Positions 1-7,220 are shown, numbered from the stretch's first letter. The stretch is 54,653 nucleotides of DNA from Salinadaptatus halalkaliphilus (GCF_006543045.1 NZ_RBZW01000018.1:1-54653), one strand, 5' to 3'. Notes: generated by a model not told the origin, from the letters alone. Numbers and translations: made by a program.

Positions 1-33
1 GAGAATCGTATCCGATGTCTGCTGCCTGTTCAT
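1..33 (-). CDS. Possible 5' end of a further leftward viral gene (partial)
   Basis: A leftward ATG lies at 31-33, 40 bases past the stop of the primase gene, and the frame stays open to the window edge (11 codons). This would continue the leftward viral operon. No clear ribosome binding site is seen and too little of the frame is visible to judge it. Confidence 0.2.
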   Translation of the reverse strand, partial: MNRQQTSDTIL

Positions 34-73
34 ATCGCGTCCGTTGAACGCTTCCTACGAGAGAGTACCGAAA

Positions 74-1204
74 TCAGCCCGGGCTAAACACATACAAGGT
101 GATTATCGCGTCCCCGACGCTTTCGGTGTTGACGACACTCGAGATACCGACCGGGATACTTTCGCCGTTCTCTGTTCGGGTTGCTACTCGACTCGGATCA
201 ATATGGTACTGTCGAGAAGCGTGGCGGAACAATTCAATTAGTCCCGAATCGTCCGTATCGGGTTCTGGATTGGTGGTTTCCCCGGTTGAACCCTCGGGGT
301 TGTAAGTGTCTGAGACAGGGAACACTTTGCTCTCCAAGTAATCGTCAAAGTCCCGCATGGACTCCTCTGGTTTTTGCTGGGCTAGAGGGGATTGCTTGAA
401 CAACTTTCGCGTTCGTTGCTCGTCGTTCCCGGTCCAAAACGCTAACTTACTCACAAGGGCATTTCGAGCCTCACTGTGGCTTGGATAGCCCGACGTGTCT
501 CCGTCCCATAGTCGTTTGAACTTCCCGCCGTCGTCGGCGTTCTTAGCCTTCTCGAGTAGTTCCCTGTCGGATAGGCCCACTGGTTCATTTGGCCCGTTAA
601 AACCGTCCTGTGGCCGTTTCTCGTCGCTCTCGTCGGGTGACTTGTCGTAGCCGGTTGCACGAATCGCACCCACAAGGACGTGAGCGGAGATTTCGGCTAT
701 TGGCCTATCGTGTAGGATGGTGTACTGTCCACCTTCGGGCTTCTCACACTCGTCGCACCAATCCTTATCACAGCCGTCTAGCTGCGATCCGGGGCCGACG
801 ACGTACTGGTTAGATACCCGGACTTCCCCCCACTCTGGTTGTGGGTTATCAACACCGAATGCGTCTTTAATTACTTCTGGGGCGTTGGGGACGTGATAGT
901 ATCGGTGTTCAGCGTCATGAGCTGATTGGATAGTGAGTGTATCCTGTAAACCATTTATGGGACCAAGGTCGTGACTTTCGTCGTAGTCGTCAATGTCGAT
1001 TTCGACCAAACCACGGCCAGCATACACACCGTAGTTTCCGGTCACTACAGCAGGCTCAGATTGGGTGTGATTCGTACTGGCCTTACCACCGTTTTCCACA
1101 TTGATGAACCGGTCCGTGGGTAATCCCGATTCGTCTAACCGCTGGGCCACTATCTCTTTCAGTGAAACGGCATCATCGTCACTGGGGGTATTAGCTTGGC
1201 TCAT
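74..1204 (-). CDS. PrimPol-type (bifunctional primase/polymerase) replication protein of a provirus
   Basis: The 376-residue protein looks like a stand-alone archaeo-eukaryotic-type primase/polymerase for viral DNA replication. An N-terminal PrimPol-like fold is suggested by GRGLVEIDIDDY (about residues 63-74), which carries the acidic metal-binding pair. It is followed by the GEVRVSNQYVVGPGSQL segment (about 126-142), the usual second strand of this fold. Between and after these is a CDKDWCDEC cluster that may bind zinc. The C-terminal half is helical, with no Walker A helicase motif, so it does not look like a primase-helicase fusion. The start codon overlaps the stop of the upstream 46-residue zinc protein (ATGA). 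It ends the leftward early operon. Assignment rests on motif reading only. Confidence 0.65.
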   Translation of the reverse strand: MSQANTPSDDDAVSLKEIVAQRLDESGLPTDRFINVENGGKASTNHTQSEPAVVTGNYGVYAGRGLVEIDIDDYDESHDLGPINGLQDTLTIQSAHDAEHRYYHVPNAPEVIKDAFGVDNPQPEWGEVRVSNQYVVGPGSQLDGCDKDWCDECEKPEGGQYTILHDRPIAEISAHVLVGAIRATGYDKSPDESDEKRPQDGFNGPNEPVGLSDRELLEKAKNADDGGKFKRLWDGDTSGYPSHSEARNALVSKLAFWTGNDEQRTRKLFKQSPLAQQKPEESMRDFDDYLESKVFPVSDTYNPEGSTGETTNPEPDTDDSGLIELFRHASRQYHIDPSRVATRTENGESIPVGISSVVNTESVGDAIITLYVFSPG

Positions 1205-1341
1205 GAATTCACCTCAAAAAGCTCACGACAGTCACGGCACAGTCGGGTACCGCCGGTTTCAATCACGCCAGTTGTAGACCAACAATTAGGCGTGTGACAC
1301 ACACCCGTAGATTCAAGACTACGGCGAACAACACTATTCAT
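1201..1341 (-). CDS. Small zinc-finger-like viral protein (46 aa)
   Basis: This 46-residue frame has two cysteine pairs, CHTPNC near residue 15 and CRDC near residue 35, a spacing typical of the small zinc ribbons common in haloarchaeal viruses. Its stop overlaps the primase start (ATGA) and its start overlaps the stop of the preceding 28-residue frame, so it sits in a tightly coupled operon. Function is unknown; DNA or protein binding is an inference from the zinc ligands. Confidence 0.6.
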   Translation of the reverse strand: MNSVVRRSLESTGVCHTPNCWSTTGVIETGGTRLCRDCRELFEVNS

Positions 1342-1424
1342 AGACGACTCACCTCACAGTCGTCGTCAAACTCAACCCAACTTTCAGGGCCGTATCCCAC
1401 TACGGCCTTACCGCTTTCACTCAT
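1338..1424 (-). CDS. Tiny operon ORF (28 aa), function unknown
   Basis: A 28-residue acidic frame that begins MSESGKAVVGYG. It ends in an ATGA overlap with the following zinc-finger gene and starts 2 nt after the stop of the preceding gene. It has no recognisable domain. The overlaps on a compact operon are the only reason to call it; it could instead be a leader for translational coupling. Confidence 0.4.
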   Translation of the reverse strand: MSESGKAVVGYGPESWVEFDDDCEVSRL

Positions 1425-1426
1425 CG

Positions 1427-1537
1427 TTAGTCGGACCCCTCAATTTCGAGCAGAGCCTTCGCCACGTCCGCCGTGGGAAGGTCTTTCTCTGCGTGACGCT
1501 CGAGCAGGCCCCGGTTCTCTGCGATAGCGTCAGTCAT
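1427..1537 (-). CDS. Small viral protein (36 aa), unknown
   Basis: The 36-residue frame (MTDAIAENRGLLERHAEKD...) is predicted to be mostly helical and charged. Its ATG lies inside the last codons of the AbrB-like gene (8-nt overlap), which suggests translational coupling. No family is recognised. It might be a partner of the AbrB-like protein, but nothing in the sequence proves that. Confidence 0.45.
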   Translation of the reverse strand: MTDAIAENRGLLERHAEKDLPTADVAKALLEIEGSD

Positions 1538-1667
1538 CGGAATCACCCCCCAGTGGCTTCACGTCGATAACGACGTAATCGCCGTGTTCAATGCCGAGAT
1601 CCCGGCGAACTTCAGCCGGTATCGTAACACGCCCCTGCTTTAGAACGCGGGTTGGTGCTTTGCTCAT
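1530..1667 (-). CDS. AbrB/SpoVT-type swapped-hairpin DNA-binding protein (45 aa)
   Basis: The sequence shows a complete AbrB-like N-terminal domain: LKQGRVTIPAEVRRDLGIE, then HGDYVVIDV. The QGRVTIP strand and the EVR.xLGI turn are hallmarks of this DNA-binding fold. At 45 residues it is the bare domain and would bind as a dimer. It is the first gene of the leftward operon. Its ATG lies about 32 nt from the centre of a TATA box shared with the rightward gene at 1728, so the transcript should be nearly leaderless. By position it is a good candidate for the switch regulator of this divergent promoter; that role is inferred. Confidence 0.8.
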   Translation of the reverse strand: MSKAPTRVLKQGRVTIPAEVRRDLGIEHGDYVVIDVKPLGGDSDD

Positions 1668-1696
1668 GTTCTGTCTGATTTGTACGGGTGGACAAA

Positions 1697-1702
1697 TTAT
1701 AA
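1697..1702. promoter_or_regulatory. Palindromic TATA box shared by divergent viral promoters
   Basis: TTATAA at 1697-1702 is self-complementary. Its centre is about 28 nt from the ATG at 1728 on the plus strand and about 32 nt from the ATG at 1667 on the minus strand. Both are right for leaderless haloarchaeal transcripts, so one box could serve both directions. Confidence 0.6.
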
Positions 1703-1727
1703 GTAAATGCGCCGCATACCCATTTAT

Positions 1728-2381
1728 ATGGTTGATAGCTCCAGTCGAGGGCCAAGTTTGCTAACCAAGGATATGCGCGAGTTGTTGAAACTTGAACCAG
1801 AGAACGACAACCGGATAAGAGATCGGCGGACGAAAATACGGAAAAGGGTCCGTGATGGATTGTATGATTTCACGTACCTCAACCAGTACGCTAAGGAAAC
1901 GGACGTTAGGCAAATATTCGACCACAAATATGAGGTTCCCAACCAAGTGAAAGGTGTTGAGCATAGCGACACCGAGGAGAGTAAAGCCGCTATCAGCTCA
2001 CAGATGAACGTACCGGGGCAGTTCGTTCCCGTTCGTCACATGATTCAATTCGCTTACCGTGGAATGCGAGCGAATGGCATGGATGCCGATGAGTTCGTTA
2101 ACAAGATCCTTGAACCGTCTATCCAAAAGGGGGAAGCGAAACACAAGGATGTTGACCGGGGGCAAGTGGAATGTGACTTGACTCTGAAAACGCTCGAGGT
2201 TCATTACGACAAGGGTGAAATGGACCCTATTGAGAAGTGGGAACGGGGTTTAGGCTTGTCCAGTGATGATATACGGACCCTTCACAAGCGGGTTAGTGAA
2301 CACCCCGAAGTAGAGGAGACGCTTGGCAGAGATATTGGCGAACTCATTAACAAGTATCTGGTTGACGACCCCGACGACTAA
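1728..2381 (+). CDS. Haloviral hypothetical protein (217 aa) with basic N-terminal helical segment
   Basis: No named family is recognised. After a short serine-rich start, the segment around residues 15-50 (RIRDRRTKIRKRVRDGLYDF) is a strongly basic amphipathic region; similar segments occur in haloarchaeal proviral proteins, where nucleic acid binding is plausible. The remainder is acidic and helical. I chose ATG 1728 over ATG 1707 because it lies at leaderless distance from the TTATAA box. It is transcribed divergently from the AbrB-like operon. A T-rich run (2392-2399) follows the stop and could terminate it. Confidence 0.6.
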   Translation: MVDSSSRGPSLLTKDMRELLKLEPENDNRIRDRRTKIRKRVRDGLYDFTYLNQYAKETDVRQIFDHKYEVPNQVKGVEHSDTEESKAAISSQMNVPGQFVPVRHMIQFAYRGMRANGMDADEFVNKILEPSIQKGEAKHKDVDRGQVECDLTLKTLEVHYDKGEMDPIEKWERGLGLSSDDIRTLHKRVSEHPEVEETLGRDIGELINKYLVDDPDD

Positions 2382-2712
2382 CCGCGTCCTCTCTTTTTCC
2401 ACAGTCCGCTGTGCAAAGGGTACAGAGGGTAGGGGCGATTTGGCTTATTTCCCGCGCACGCACGCACGCGGGATTAACGTCAGCCCGGGGGGACCCTTTG
2501 CACCCTTTGCACGTCCTGCGATTTGAATCCCTCTCCGCTGTGGTAGTAGGGTGAGAAGGTGCCGCCACGCCGCTAGTGGCCGACCCTCCCGGTATATCGT
2601 AGCGGTGGCAACTCGAGAAACGGACGCTCGTGGTAGTGAGTCGGTCGTCCGTTGGCAAACCGTTTTGGTGCTTGTCGGACGATAGGCAGGTAGCTAACGG
2701 GGCGATACGACC
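2382..2712. repeat. Gene-free 331-bp region with nested inverted repeats upstream of terminase genes
   Basis: No convincing gene is present. The region holds a 19-bp inverted repeat with 17 matches: TGCAAAGGGTACAGAGGGT at 2412-2430 and ACCCTTTGCACCCTTTGCA at 2493-2511. The right arm is itself a tandem of ACCCTTTGC. Between the arms a second, perfect hairpin is formed by CCCGCG (2451-2456) and CGCGGG (2467-2472). It lies directly before the terminase small-subunit candidate, the usual place of a packaging (pac/cos) site; a replication origin or regulatory site is also possible. Confidence 0.55.
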
Positions 2713-2991
2713 ATGAGTGTGCAACCAGAGACGATCCAGGGAGCGCCGGACACGCCGGACGAATACGACGAGATGGTAGAACAGCTAGACGAGATTATCG
2801 AACTCGGCTTGTCCAAGTTGACGGGTGACGGTCGGATTCGGGATAACGAGAAGGCCAAGGCACGGTGTGAGTACATGAAGCGCGTTGAGCAAGCGGTGAA
2901 AGCGAAGCGCCAGGTCGTCAAGGACAAGCGATTGATGGAAATGGGCCGGAAACTCGAGAAGCTTGAAGAATCGGGTGAGATCGACCTATGA
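2713..2991 (+). CDS. Probable terminase small subunit
   Basis: The 92-residue protein is charged and almost wholly helical, with a C-terminal coiled-coil-like stretch (KAKRQVVKDKRLMEMGRKLEKLEESGEIDL). It overlaps the large terminase start by ATGA (2988-2991). Size, helical content and this coupling fit a small terminase, which recognises viral DNA for packaging. There is no diagnostic motif, so the call depends on position; a different small viral protein is possible. Confidence 0.5.
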   Translation: MSVQPETIQGAPDTPDEYDEMVEQLDEIIELGLSKLTGDGRIRDNEKAKARCEYMKRVEQAVKAKRQVVKDKRLMEMGRKLEKLEESGEIDL

Positions 2992-4508
2992 GCAGGATAC
3001 CGACCGAAGGGGAGATTACCAGCCGACTCGAGAATATCCCCGACGAACTCGAGTCAACTACTGGGGACGAAATAACGGTCCTGTGGGGGACTGCAGACCC
3101 GGAACGACGGCCGCACGGGGTAACGTGGGTACCAGAGACGGGTGCGCTCACATACGACCTATGGAGCGCACAACGGAACGCACTCGAGACGGTTGACAGT
3201 GGGGAGAACGACATTACGGCGTTCCTTGCTGGCTACGGGAGTGGAAAGACTATCTTCGGCGCTCGGTGGCTCATCAAACAGGCACTCGAGCATGATGGAA
3301 GCCGATTCCTTGCTATGGGGATTGACTTTCAAAAAGCACGGGACGCAACCTTTCGAGTTCTCTTTGAGCAGTTGCCGGGTGAACGGACGGGGATCGTCAC
3401 CTCGAGTTACAACGGGCCGGAACAGTCGCCTATCGTCACGGACTACAACCGACAGAACCACCGGCTAACGCTTGTGAACGACTCGGTGATTAAGCTGGGG
3501 AGTGCCGACCGATGGAACCGATACGCGGGTGACTCTTACGGCGGCGTGTGGCTTGACGAACCGAGCCACTACGGCGAAGATTTGCACGACCTGCTCGAAA
3601 TGATCGGGAGTCGGCTTCGCGGTGTTGACGGTCCAAAAACACAGCTGTGGACACTCACCGGGAACGGGTATAACGCGGCGTTCGACATACTCGAGCGTGG
3701 GATTGATTCGGACGGCAACGAACTGGGGTTGAAGATTGAAACCGTCCGTGCGTCAACCCTCGAGAATCCGTATCTGGATAGTGGCGAGAAAGAGCGTTTC
3801 GAGCGACAGTTTGGAAATACCGGCCGTGAGAGTCAGGCACTCTTTGGTGGCTTCGCGGACGGCGGCGGCAAGATCCTACGGCGTGACCAACTCAAATTCG
3901 TTGACGAGGACGACGTAGCCGTTGACTGGGGAGCCTGCAGGTATCACGTCGGGGTTGACCTAGCCTATGTCGCGGATAAGCGGAAAGCGGAAGCCACCGA
4001 TTCGGACTATACGGCGTTTGTCGTGGTTGCTGAACACACGTCGAAGGCTCGAGCGTATGTGTTCGACCTTGCCCGTGAACGTGGCTTGTCGCTCCAAGAG
4101 CAGATCGAAATGCTCGCCCGGATAGCCGATCAACTCCCGAATCCACACGTAAAGATCGAGGACGTAGGCGCTCAGTCGTACTTTGTGCAAGAGGCGCGGC
4201 GGAAAGTGCCGGGTCAGATTCAAGCGGTTAACCCGACGCAAAGTAAGACCGAACGAATCCAAGATATGAGCGTAGTATTCGAACGCGGTGACGCGGTACT
4301 ACTCAATGAAGAACGCGACGAGAACCTTGGGTATGACGCACGGTTTCGGCCGTTCGTGCGTGAGTGGCTCGAGTTCGGTAACGACCAAAGCCCCGACCTG
4401 TTGGACGCTGCATATTACGCCCTGCATGGAATCCACCTTGGCGGCGGTGGCTCGAGACAAGGGATGTATTCGTTCGACCCCTATGGTGGCGAGAAAGGCG
4501 AAGGATAA
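2988..4508 (+). CDS. terL: Terminase large subunit (packaging ATPase/nuclease)
   Basis: The 506-residue protein has both halves of a large terminase. The ATPase domain has Walker A GYGSGKT (about residues 82-88) and Walker B followed by the catalytic acid in GGVWLDEPSHY (about 184-194). An LTGNGYN segment follows, at the place of motif III. The C-terminal RNase H-like nuclease has VGVDLA (about 322-327) and KIEDVGAQ (about 391-398) as metal-binding acids. It would cut and pump viral DNA into the procapsid through a portal. It appears full length and undamaged, which contrasts with the missing portal and capsid genes downstream. Confidence 0.92.
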   Translation: MSRIPTEGEITSRLENIPDELESTTGDEITVLWGTADPERRPHGVTWVPETGALTYDLWSAQRNALETVDSGENDITAFLAGYGSGKTIFGARWLIKQALEHDGSRFLAMGIDFQKARDATFRVLFEQLPGERTGIVTSSYNGPEQSPIVTDYNRQNHRLTLVNDSVIKLGSADRWNRYAGDSYGGVWLDEPSHYGEDLHDLLEMIGSRLRGVDGPKTQLWTLTGNGYNAAFDILERGIDSDGNELGLKIETVRASTLENPYLDSGEKERFERQFGNTGRESQALFGGFADGGGKILRRDQLKFVDEDDVAVDWGACRYHVGVDLAYVADKRKAEATDSDYTAFVVVAEHTSKARAYVFDLARERGLSLQEQIEMLARIADQLPNPHVKIEDVGAQSYFVQEARRKVPGQIQAVNPTQSKTERIQDMSVVFERGDAVLLNEERDENLGYDARFRPFVREWLEFGNDQSPDLLDAAYYALHGIHLGGGGSRQGMYSFDPYGGEKGEG

Positions 4509-4579
4509 AGCACGCGGTTTTCTTCTCTTTGTTTGAACAGTCCACTAATTTGATGGTCGGATGTTTACTTGGGTGGACT

Positions 4580-5167
4580 ATGGGACTCTTAGACAAGATC
4601 ACAGGCGCACTTTCCGACGACGAAAGCGAATCGGACTCGAGTGAGTCAACCAGTGATGAGCAGGTCAATATAGAAAGGCGAACCGAGATTATCACTGAAC
4701 ACTATGGCGAGATTGATCGTAATCAGGCGCAGCGAATCGCGGATATACTCAAGAATACTATTGACGGCGATGAGAAGTTCACATTTGACGATATAAGGAA
4801 CGAGATTGAGGAAAGTGTAGGGCTGTCCCGCGACTTCGCGGAACGAATCGTACAGAATGAACATACCTCTATCCAAATGAGCCGACGTTTTGGGGATTAT
4901 AAACGCCAAGTAGAAGAAATGGGGCTAAATGGGGAGTACTATGTTTCGGCTCCTACGGACGACCGATCACACCCGGTCGAAATAGAAGCGGTCGAAGAAA
5001 CGAATCCGTTTGAGGGTGGCGATCCGTTGCCGATAGACGAATTACACGACTTGCTCAAATCGAAAGCTGAAAAGTACCAGGATGAAGGTGGTACGCCGGA
5101 ACGTATGGACCACTGGGTTCCTCACGAAAAGCCACGGCTGAGTATCGTTAGAATGCCGGGTTCCTAA
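4580..5167 (+). CDS. MuF-like (phage head morphogenesis) protein, possibly truncated
   Basis: The 195-residue protein has an acidic serine-rich linker (residues 12-30), then a helical MuF/SPP1-gp7-like core. GLSRDFAERIVQNEHTSI matches the usual R-x-E/N-x-x segment, and SAPTDDRSHPVEIEA takes the place of the usual D-x-R-x-x-H motif. MuF proteins are minor head proteins that bind the portal. I chose ATG 4580; an in-frame upstream start at 4529 would add unrelated residues. The opening MGLLDKITG resembles starts of portal proteins, so this may be a portal-MuF fusion that has lost its middle. It sits directly after the terminase, where a portal gene would be expected. Confidence 0.6.
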   Translation: MGLLDKITGALSDDESESDSSESTSDEQVNIERRTEIITEHYGEIDRNQAQRIADILKNTIDGDEKFTFDDIRNEIEESVGLSRDFAERIVQNEHTSIQMSRRFGDYKRQVEEMGLNGEYYVSAPTDDRSHPVEIEAVEETNPFEGGDPLPIDELHDLLKSKAEKYQDEGGTPERMDHWVPHEKPRLSIVRMPGS

Positions 5168-5435
5168 CTCGAGTCGATTCGGTAGCCAAACAAACTAGTC
5201 ACTCTGTCACACACTTCTAAACGCCCATAACGGGTTTACCCGACGTGTGAGTAACAAACCGAATTCCGCAACTGGACGGTTGCTGCATTTGGAGTTATGT
5301 CACTCACATTCGGACGCTCCGGCGGTCGTCAACTCACTCACGTCGGGTAAAGACGGCGGTCGTTCGGAGTGTCCCGCCCTACTGCTATCCTGTGATGGCC
5401 GAATGCTTATACCTAGTTAGTTCCATAATTTATTC
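5168..5435. repeat. Gene-free region with inverted-repeat cluster and promoter
   Basis: No gene is seen. TTTACCCGACGTG (5235-5247) is repeated inverted as CACGTCGGGTAAA (5339-5351), with similar TGAGT flanks. The left arm also forms a tight palindrome CGGGT-TT-ACCCG (5231-5242). Inside, GGACGCTCCG (5312-5321) pairs 9/10 with CGGAGTGTCC (5365-5374). The AT-rich right end carries the promoter of the next operon. This could be a replication origin, a regulator-binding region, or the scar of lost structural genes. Confidence 0.5.
5405..5413 (+). promoter_or_regulatory. TATA box for the 5436-7502 operon
   Basis: CTTATACC lies about 26 nt before the ATG at 5436. The predicted transcript would be leaderless and would begin with a 24-codon ORF. 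Confidence 0.5.
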
Positions 5436-5510
5436 ATGTTCAGTAGGGCGATTCGACCACTACCAGAAACGCTAGAAATCGTCGCTCGAGGTGGGGGACT
5501 GCATGACTGA
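5436..5510 (+). CDS. Leader peptide ORF (24 aa)
   Basis: A 24-codon frame (MFSRAIRPLPETLEIVARGGGLHD) starts at a leaderless position behind a TATA box. Its last codons contain the ribosome binding site (GAGGTG, 5488-5493) of the next gene and its stop overlaps that gene's ATG at 5503. It probably couples translation of the downstream gene. No function of the peptide itself can be inferred. Confidence 0.45.
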   Translation: MFSRAIRPLPETLEIVARGGGLHD

Positions 5511-6132
5511 TTTCATGTTCAGTAACCCACCTGAGAAGCCACCTAAACCAGACGAAACGCCGTTCAGTGACCTGTTTGGGGTTAGCCATACAAAGACGTG
5601 GAAACCGCTTATCAACTCCTGTATGCGCCTTGTGTCTGATCTTGAGCAAGAACGGACACTTACAACTCGAGAAGTATCGTCACGGGCTAGCTATCCGTCG
5701 TTTTTCAGTTCGGAAGGACATGACGAGGTGTACTTTTGGACCCGTGTTTGTCCGACGCTCGAGAGTCACCCAAACGTCCGGTGGAACGACTGTTGGAAGC
5801 TCGACCCGGAACGGGCGCTTTCTGACGACGAATGGAAGGACGTGGCCAGTGGGTTCAATATTCAGAAAAATCACAAAGACGACCCACGGCGGTACTACCC
5901 GCGTATTATCAAGGGGATGTACCAAACGGTGCGGAATACCTACGAATCGGACGATTCCCGACACGGCGTTTCGCCGTTAGAACTAGAGCGGAATACGATG
6001 CACATTCAGCGGCGACACCTGAAAAAGTGCGTCAACTATCTGAGGGAGTTTCCCGATATTGTACCACCATCGGCTGTTGACGACCGTCCTGATTGGGTGT
6101 ACGTGGATGAATCGACTACGAACGATAGCTAG
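5503..6132 (+). CDS. Provirus protein of unknown function, tandem paralog 1 (209 aa)
   Basis: No known family. I chose ATG 5503 because GAGGTG lies 9 nt upstream; GTG 5491 and ATG 5515 are alternatives. Tryptophan and tyrosine are frequent (DEVYFWTRVCPTLESHPNVRWNDCW, split here as residues about 74-98). The C-terminus reads PDIVPPSAVDDRPDWVYV. Both segments are echoed by the next gene: VYWRYVGPTVATCSDVEW and PQIRPANGRNEPDWKWV. The two are therefore diverged tandem duplicates. The central RYYPRIIKGMYQTV segment is basic. A role in regulation or host takeover is only a guess. Confidence 0.65.
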   Translation: MTDFMFSNPPEKPPKPDETPFSDLFGVSHTKTWKPLINSCMRLVSDLEQERTLTTREVSSRASYPSFFSSEGHDEVYFWTRVCPTLESHPNVRWNDCWKLDPERALSDDEWKDVASGFNIQKNHKDDPRRYYPRIIKGMYQTVRNTYESDDSRHGVSPLELERNTMHIQRRHLKKCVNYLREFPDIVPPSAVDDRPDWVYVDESTTNDS

Positions 6133-6145
6133 GAGGATACGAGAC

Positions 6146-6781
6146 ATGAGTGACCTACTCCCCGATTCGAAACCGACCGACGAACCTGACGACGAACTCC
6201 AAGAGGAACCCACGGAACGACGGGTTGAAGATACGCCGTTTACGTGCGTTCCGTGGATTACTTCGAAAAGCACCGGGCGGAAAACCCTCGAGCAGGCTTT
6301 GGAGGTTCGTGACGAAATCCAAATGCTTGGCGAAGCCTATGACGACGAACTCGAGGATAACGTCAAGCCGTTCAGTTGGTCGGGGACCGATCACACGGTA
6401 GATCGGGATATTGTGTATTGGCGGTACGTCGGACCGACAGTTGCGACCTGCTCGGACGTGGAATGGGTCGGCCATATCGGGTTTGATGAATCCGAAGGCT
6501 ACCCGTCGTTTCACGAACTCAAGGATATAGCAGCTATTCACTTGCCGGACCGGGCTGTAGACGAGTATGCAACCCCGACGGCGCGTATTGTGACAAAGAT
6601 CGGTCGTCTCCATAGGGAACAGAACGGCCGACGGGTTGCCCTGCGAGAACTCGGTAAATACGGGTATGGTCCTAGTTCAGATTGGAGACGTGCATACCGA
6701 AAGTTTGCCCCACTAATGCCACAGATTCGACCGGCGAACGGTCGTAATGAACCTGATTGGAAGTGGGTCAAAAGCGACTAA
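6146..6781 (+). CDS. Provirus protein of unknown function, tandem paralog 2 (211 aa)
   Basis: ATG 6146 has a strong ribosome binding site (GGAGGAT, 6132-6138) 7 nt upstream, directly after the stop of paralog 1. The first 40 residues are acidic and proline-rich. The rest aligns by eye with paralog 1 at three landmarks: the VYWRYVGPT segment, a basic central helix (RIVTKIGRLHREQNGRR) and the C-terminal NEPDWKWV. The protein has no metal-binding or catalytic signature that I can see. Function unknown. Confidence 0.65.
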   Translation: MSDLLPDSKPTDEPDDELQEEPTERRVEDTPFTCVPWITSKSTGRKTLEQALEVRDEIQMLGEAYDDELEDNVKPFSWSGTDHTVDRDIVYWRYVGPTVATCSDVEWVGHIGFDESEGYPSFHELKDIAAIHLPDRAVDEYATPTARIVTKIGRLHREQNGRRVALRELGKYGYGPSSDWRRAYRKFAPLMPQIRPANGRNEPDWKWVKSD

Positions 6782-6791
6782 CCGAGAATCC

Positions 6792-7220
6792 ATGACCGGC
6801 ACAGAACACAAAGTGCTGAACCTGTACGGCGAACAGATAGACCACTTCGAGAAAGCAAAGGAACGGATGGAAACCCGGACGGGCGAGGAGTTCACACACG
6901 GCCAGATAATCCGCATTGTGTGTGCGTGTTATCTCGCGGACGGCCAAGGCGTGCCTGACATACTCGCGGACTTACACCCGGAACACGCGAGCGATAACGG
7001 CGATCCTGTGTTTTCGCTTGCCGAATTGAACGAATTTCACGACATGGACCCGAACATTCTCCGGCGGCTAGCTGCACGGACGGGCACGGATTCCATCAAA
7101 GGGAAATCGTACAGCGAATACGAATTGAAAGGTTACTTCGCCCGTGGTGCCACGTCGGACTCAGACGAGTCAACACCGAACCCGGCTGTTGTCGGCCGTA
7201 AGAGTCCACAAGGTGATTAG
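6792..7220 (+). CDS. Hypothetical viral protein (142 aa), possible helical regulator
   Basis: The N-terminal half (EQIDHFEKAKERMETRTGEE followed by FTHGQIIRIVCACYLADG) reads as two amphipathic helices of the kind found in ribbon-helix-helix or other small archaeal regulators. The rest is a disordered, Ser/Thr-rich tail after a basic YELKGYFARG segment. ATG 6792 was chosen because it directly follows the preceding gene (10 nt); an in-frame ATG at 6747 would overlap that gene. Its stop abuts the next ATG with no gap. Identity uncertain. Confidence 0.55.
   Translation: MTGTEHKVLNLYGEQIDHFEKAKERMETRTGEEFTHGQIIRIVCACYLADGQGVPDILADLHPEHASDNGDPVFSLAELNEFHDMDPNILRRLAARTGTDSIKGKSYSEYELKGYFARGATSDSDESTPNPAVVGRKSPQGD

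Noticed and set aside
1294-1527. 77-aa rightward open frame opposite the small early genes
   Set aside because: It lies antisense to four coupled leftward frames that include a clear AbrB domain, and its translation is Pro/Arg/Ser-rich.
2347-2724. 125-aa leftward open frame over the gap before the terminase genes
   Set aside because: Composition is Arg/Thr/Ser-rich without hydrophobic core, and it overlaps the stop of one gene and the start of another on the opposite strand; the inverted repeats explain the region better.
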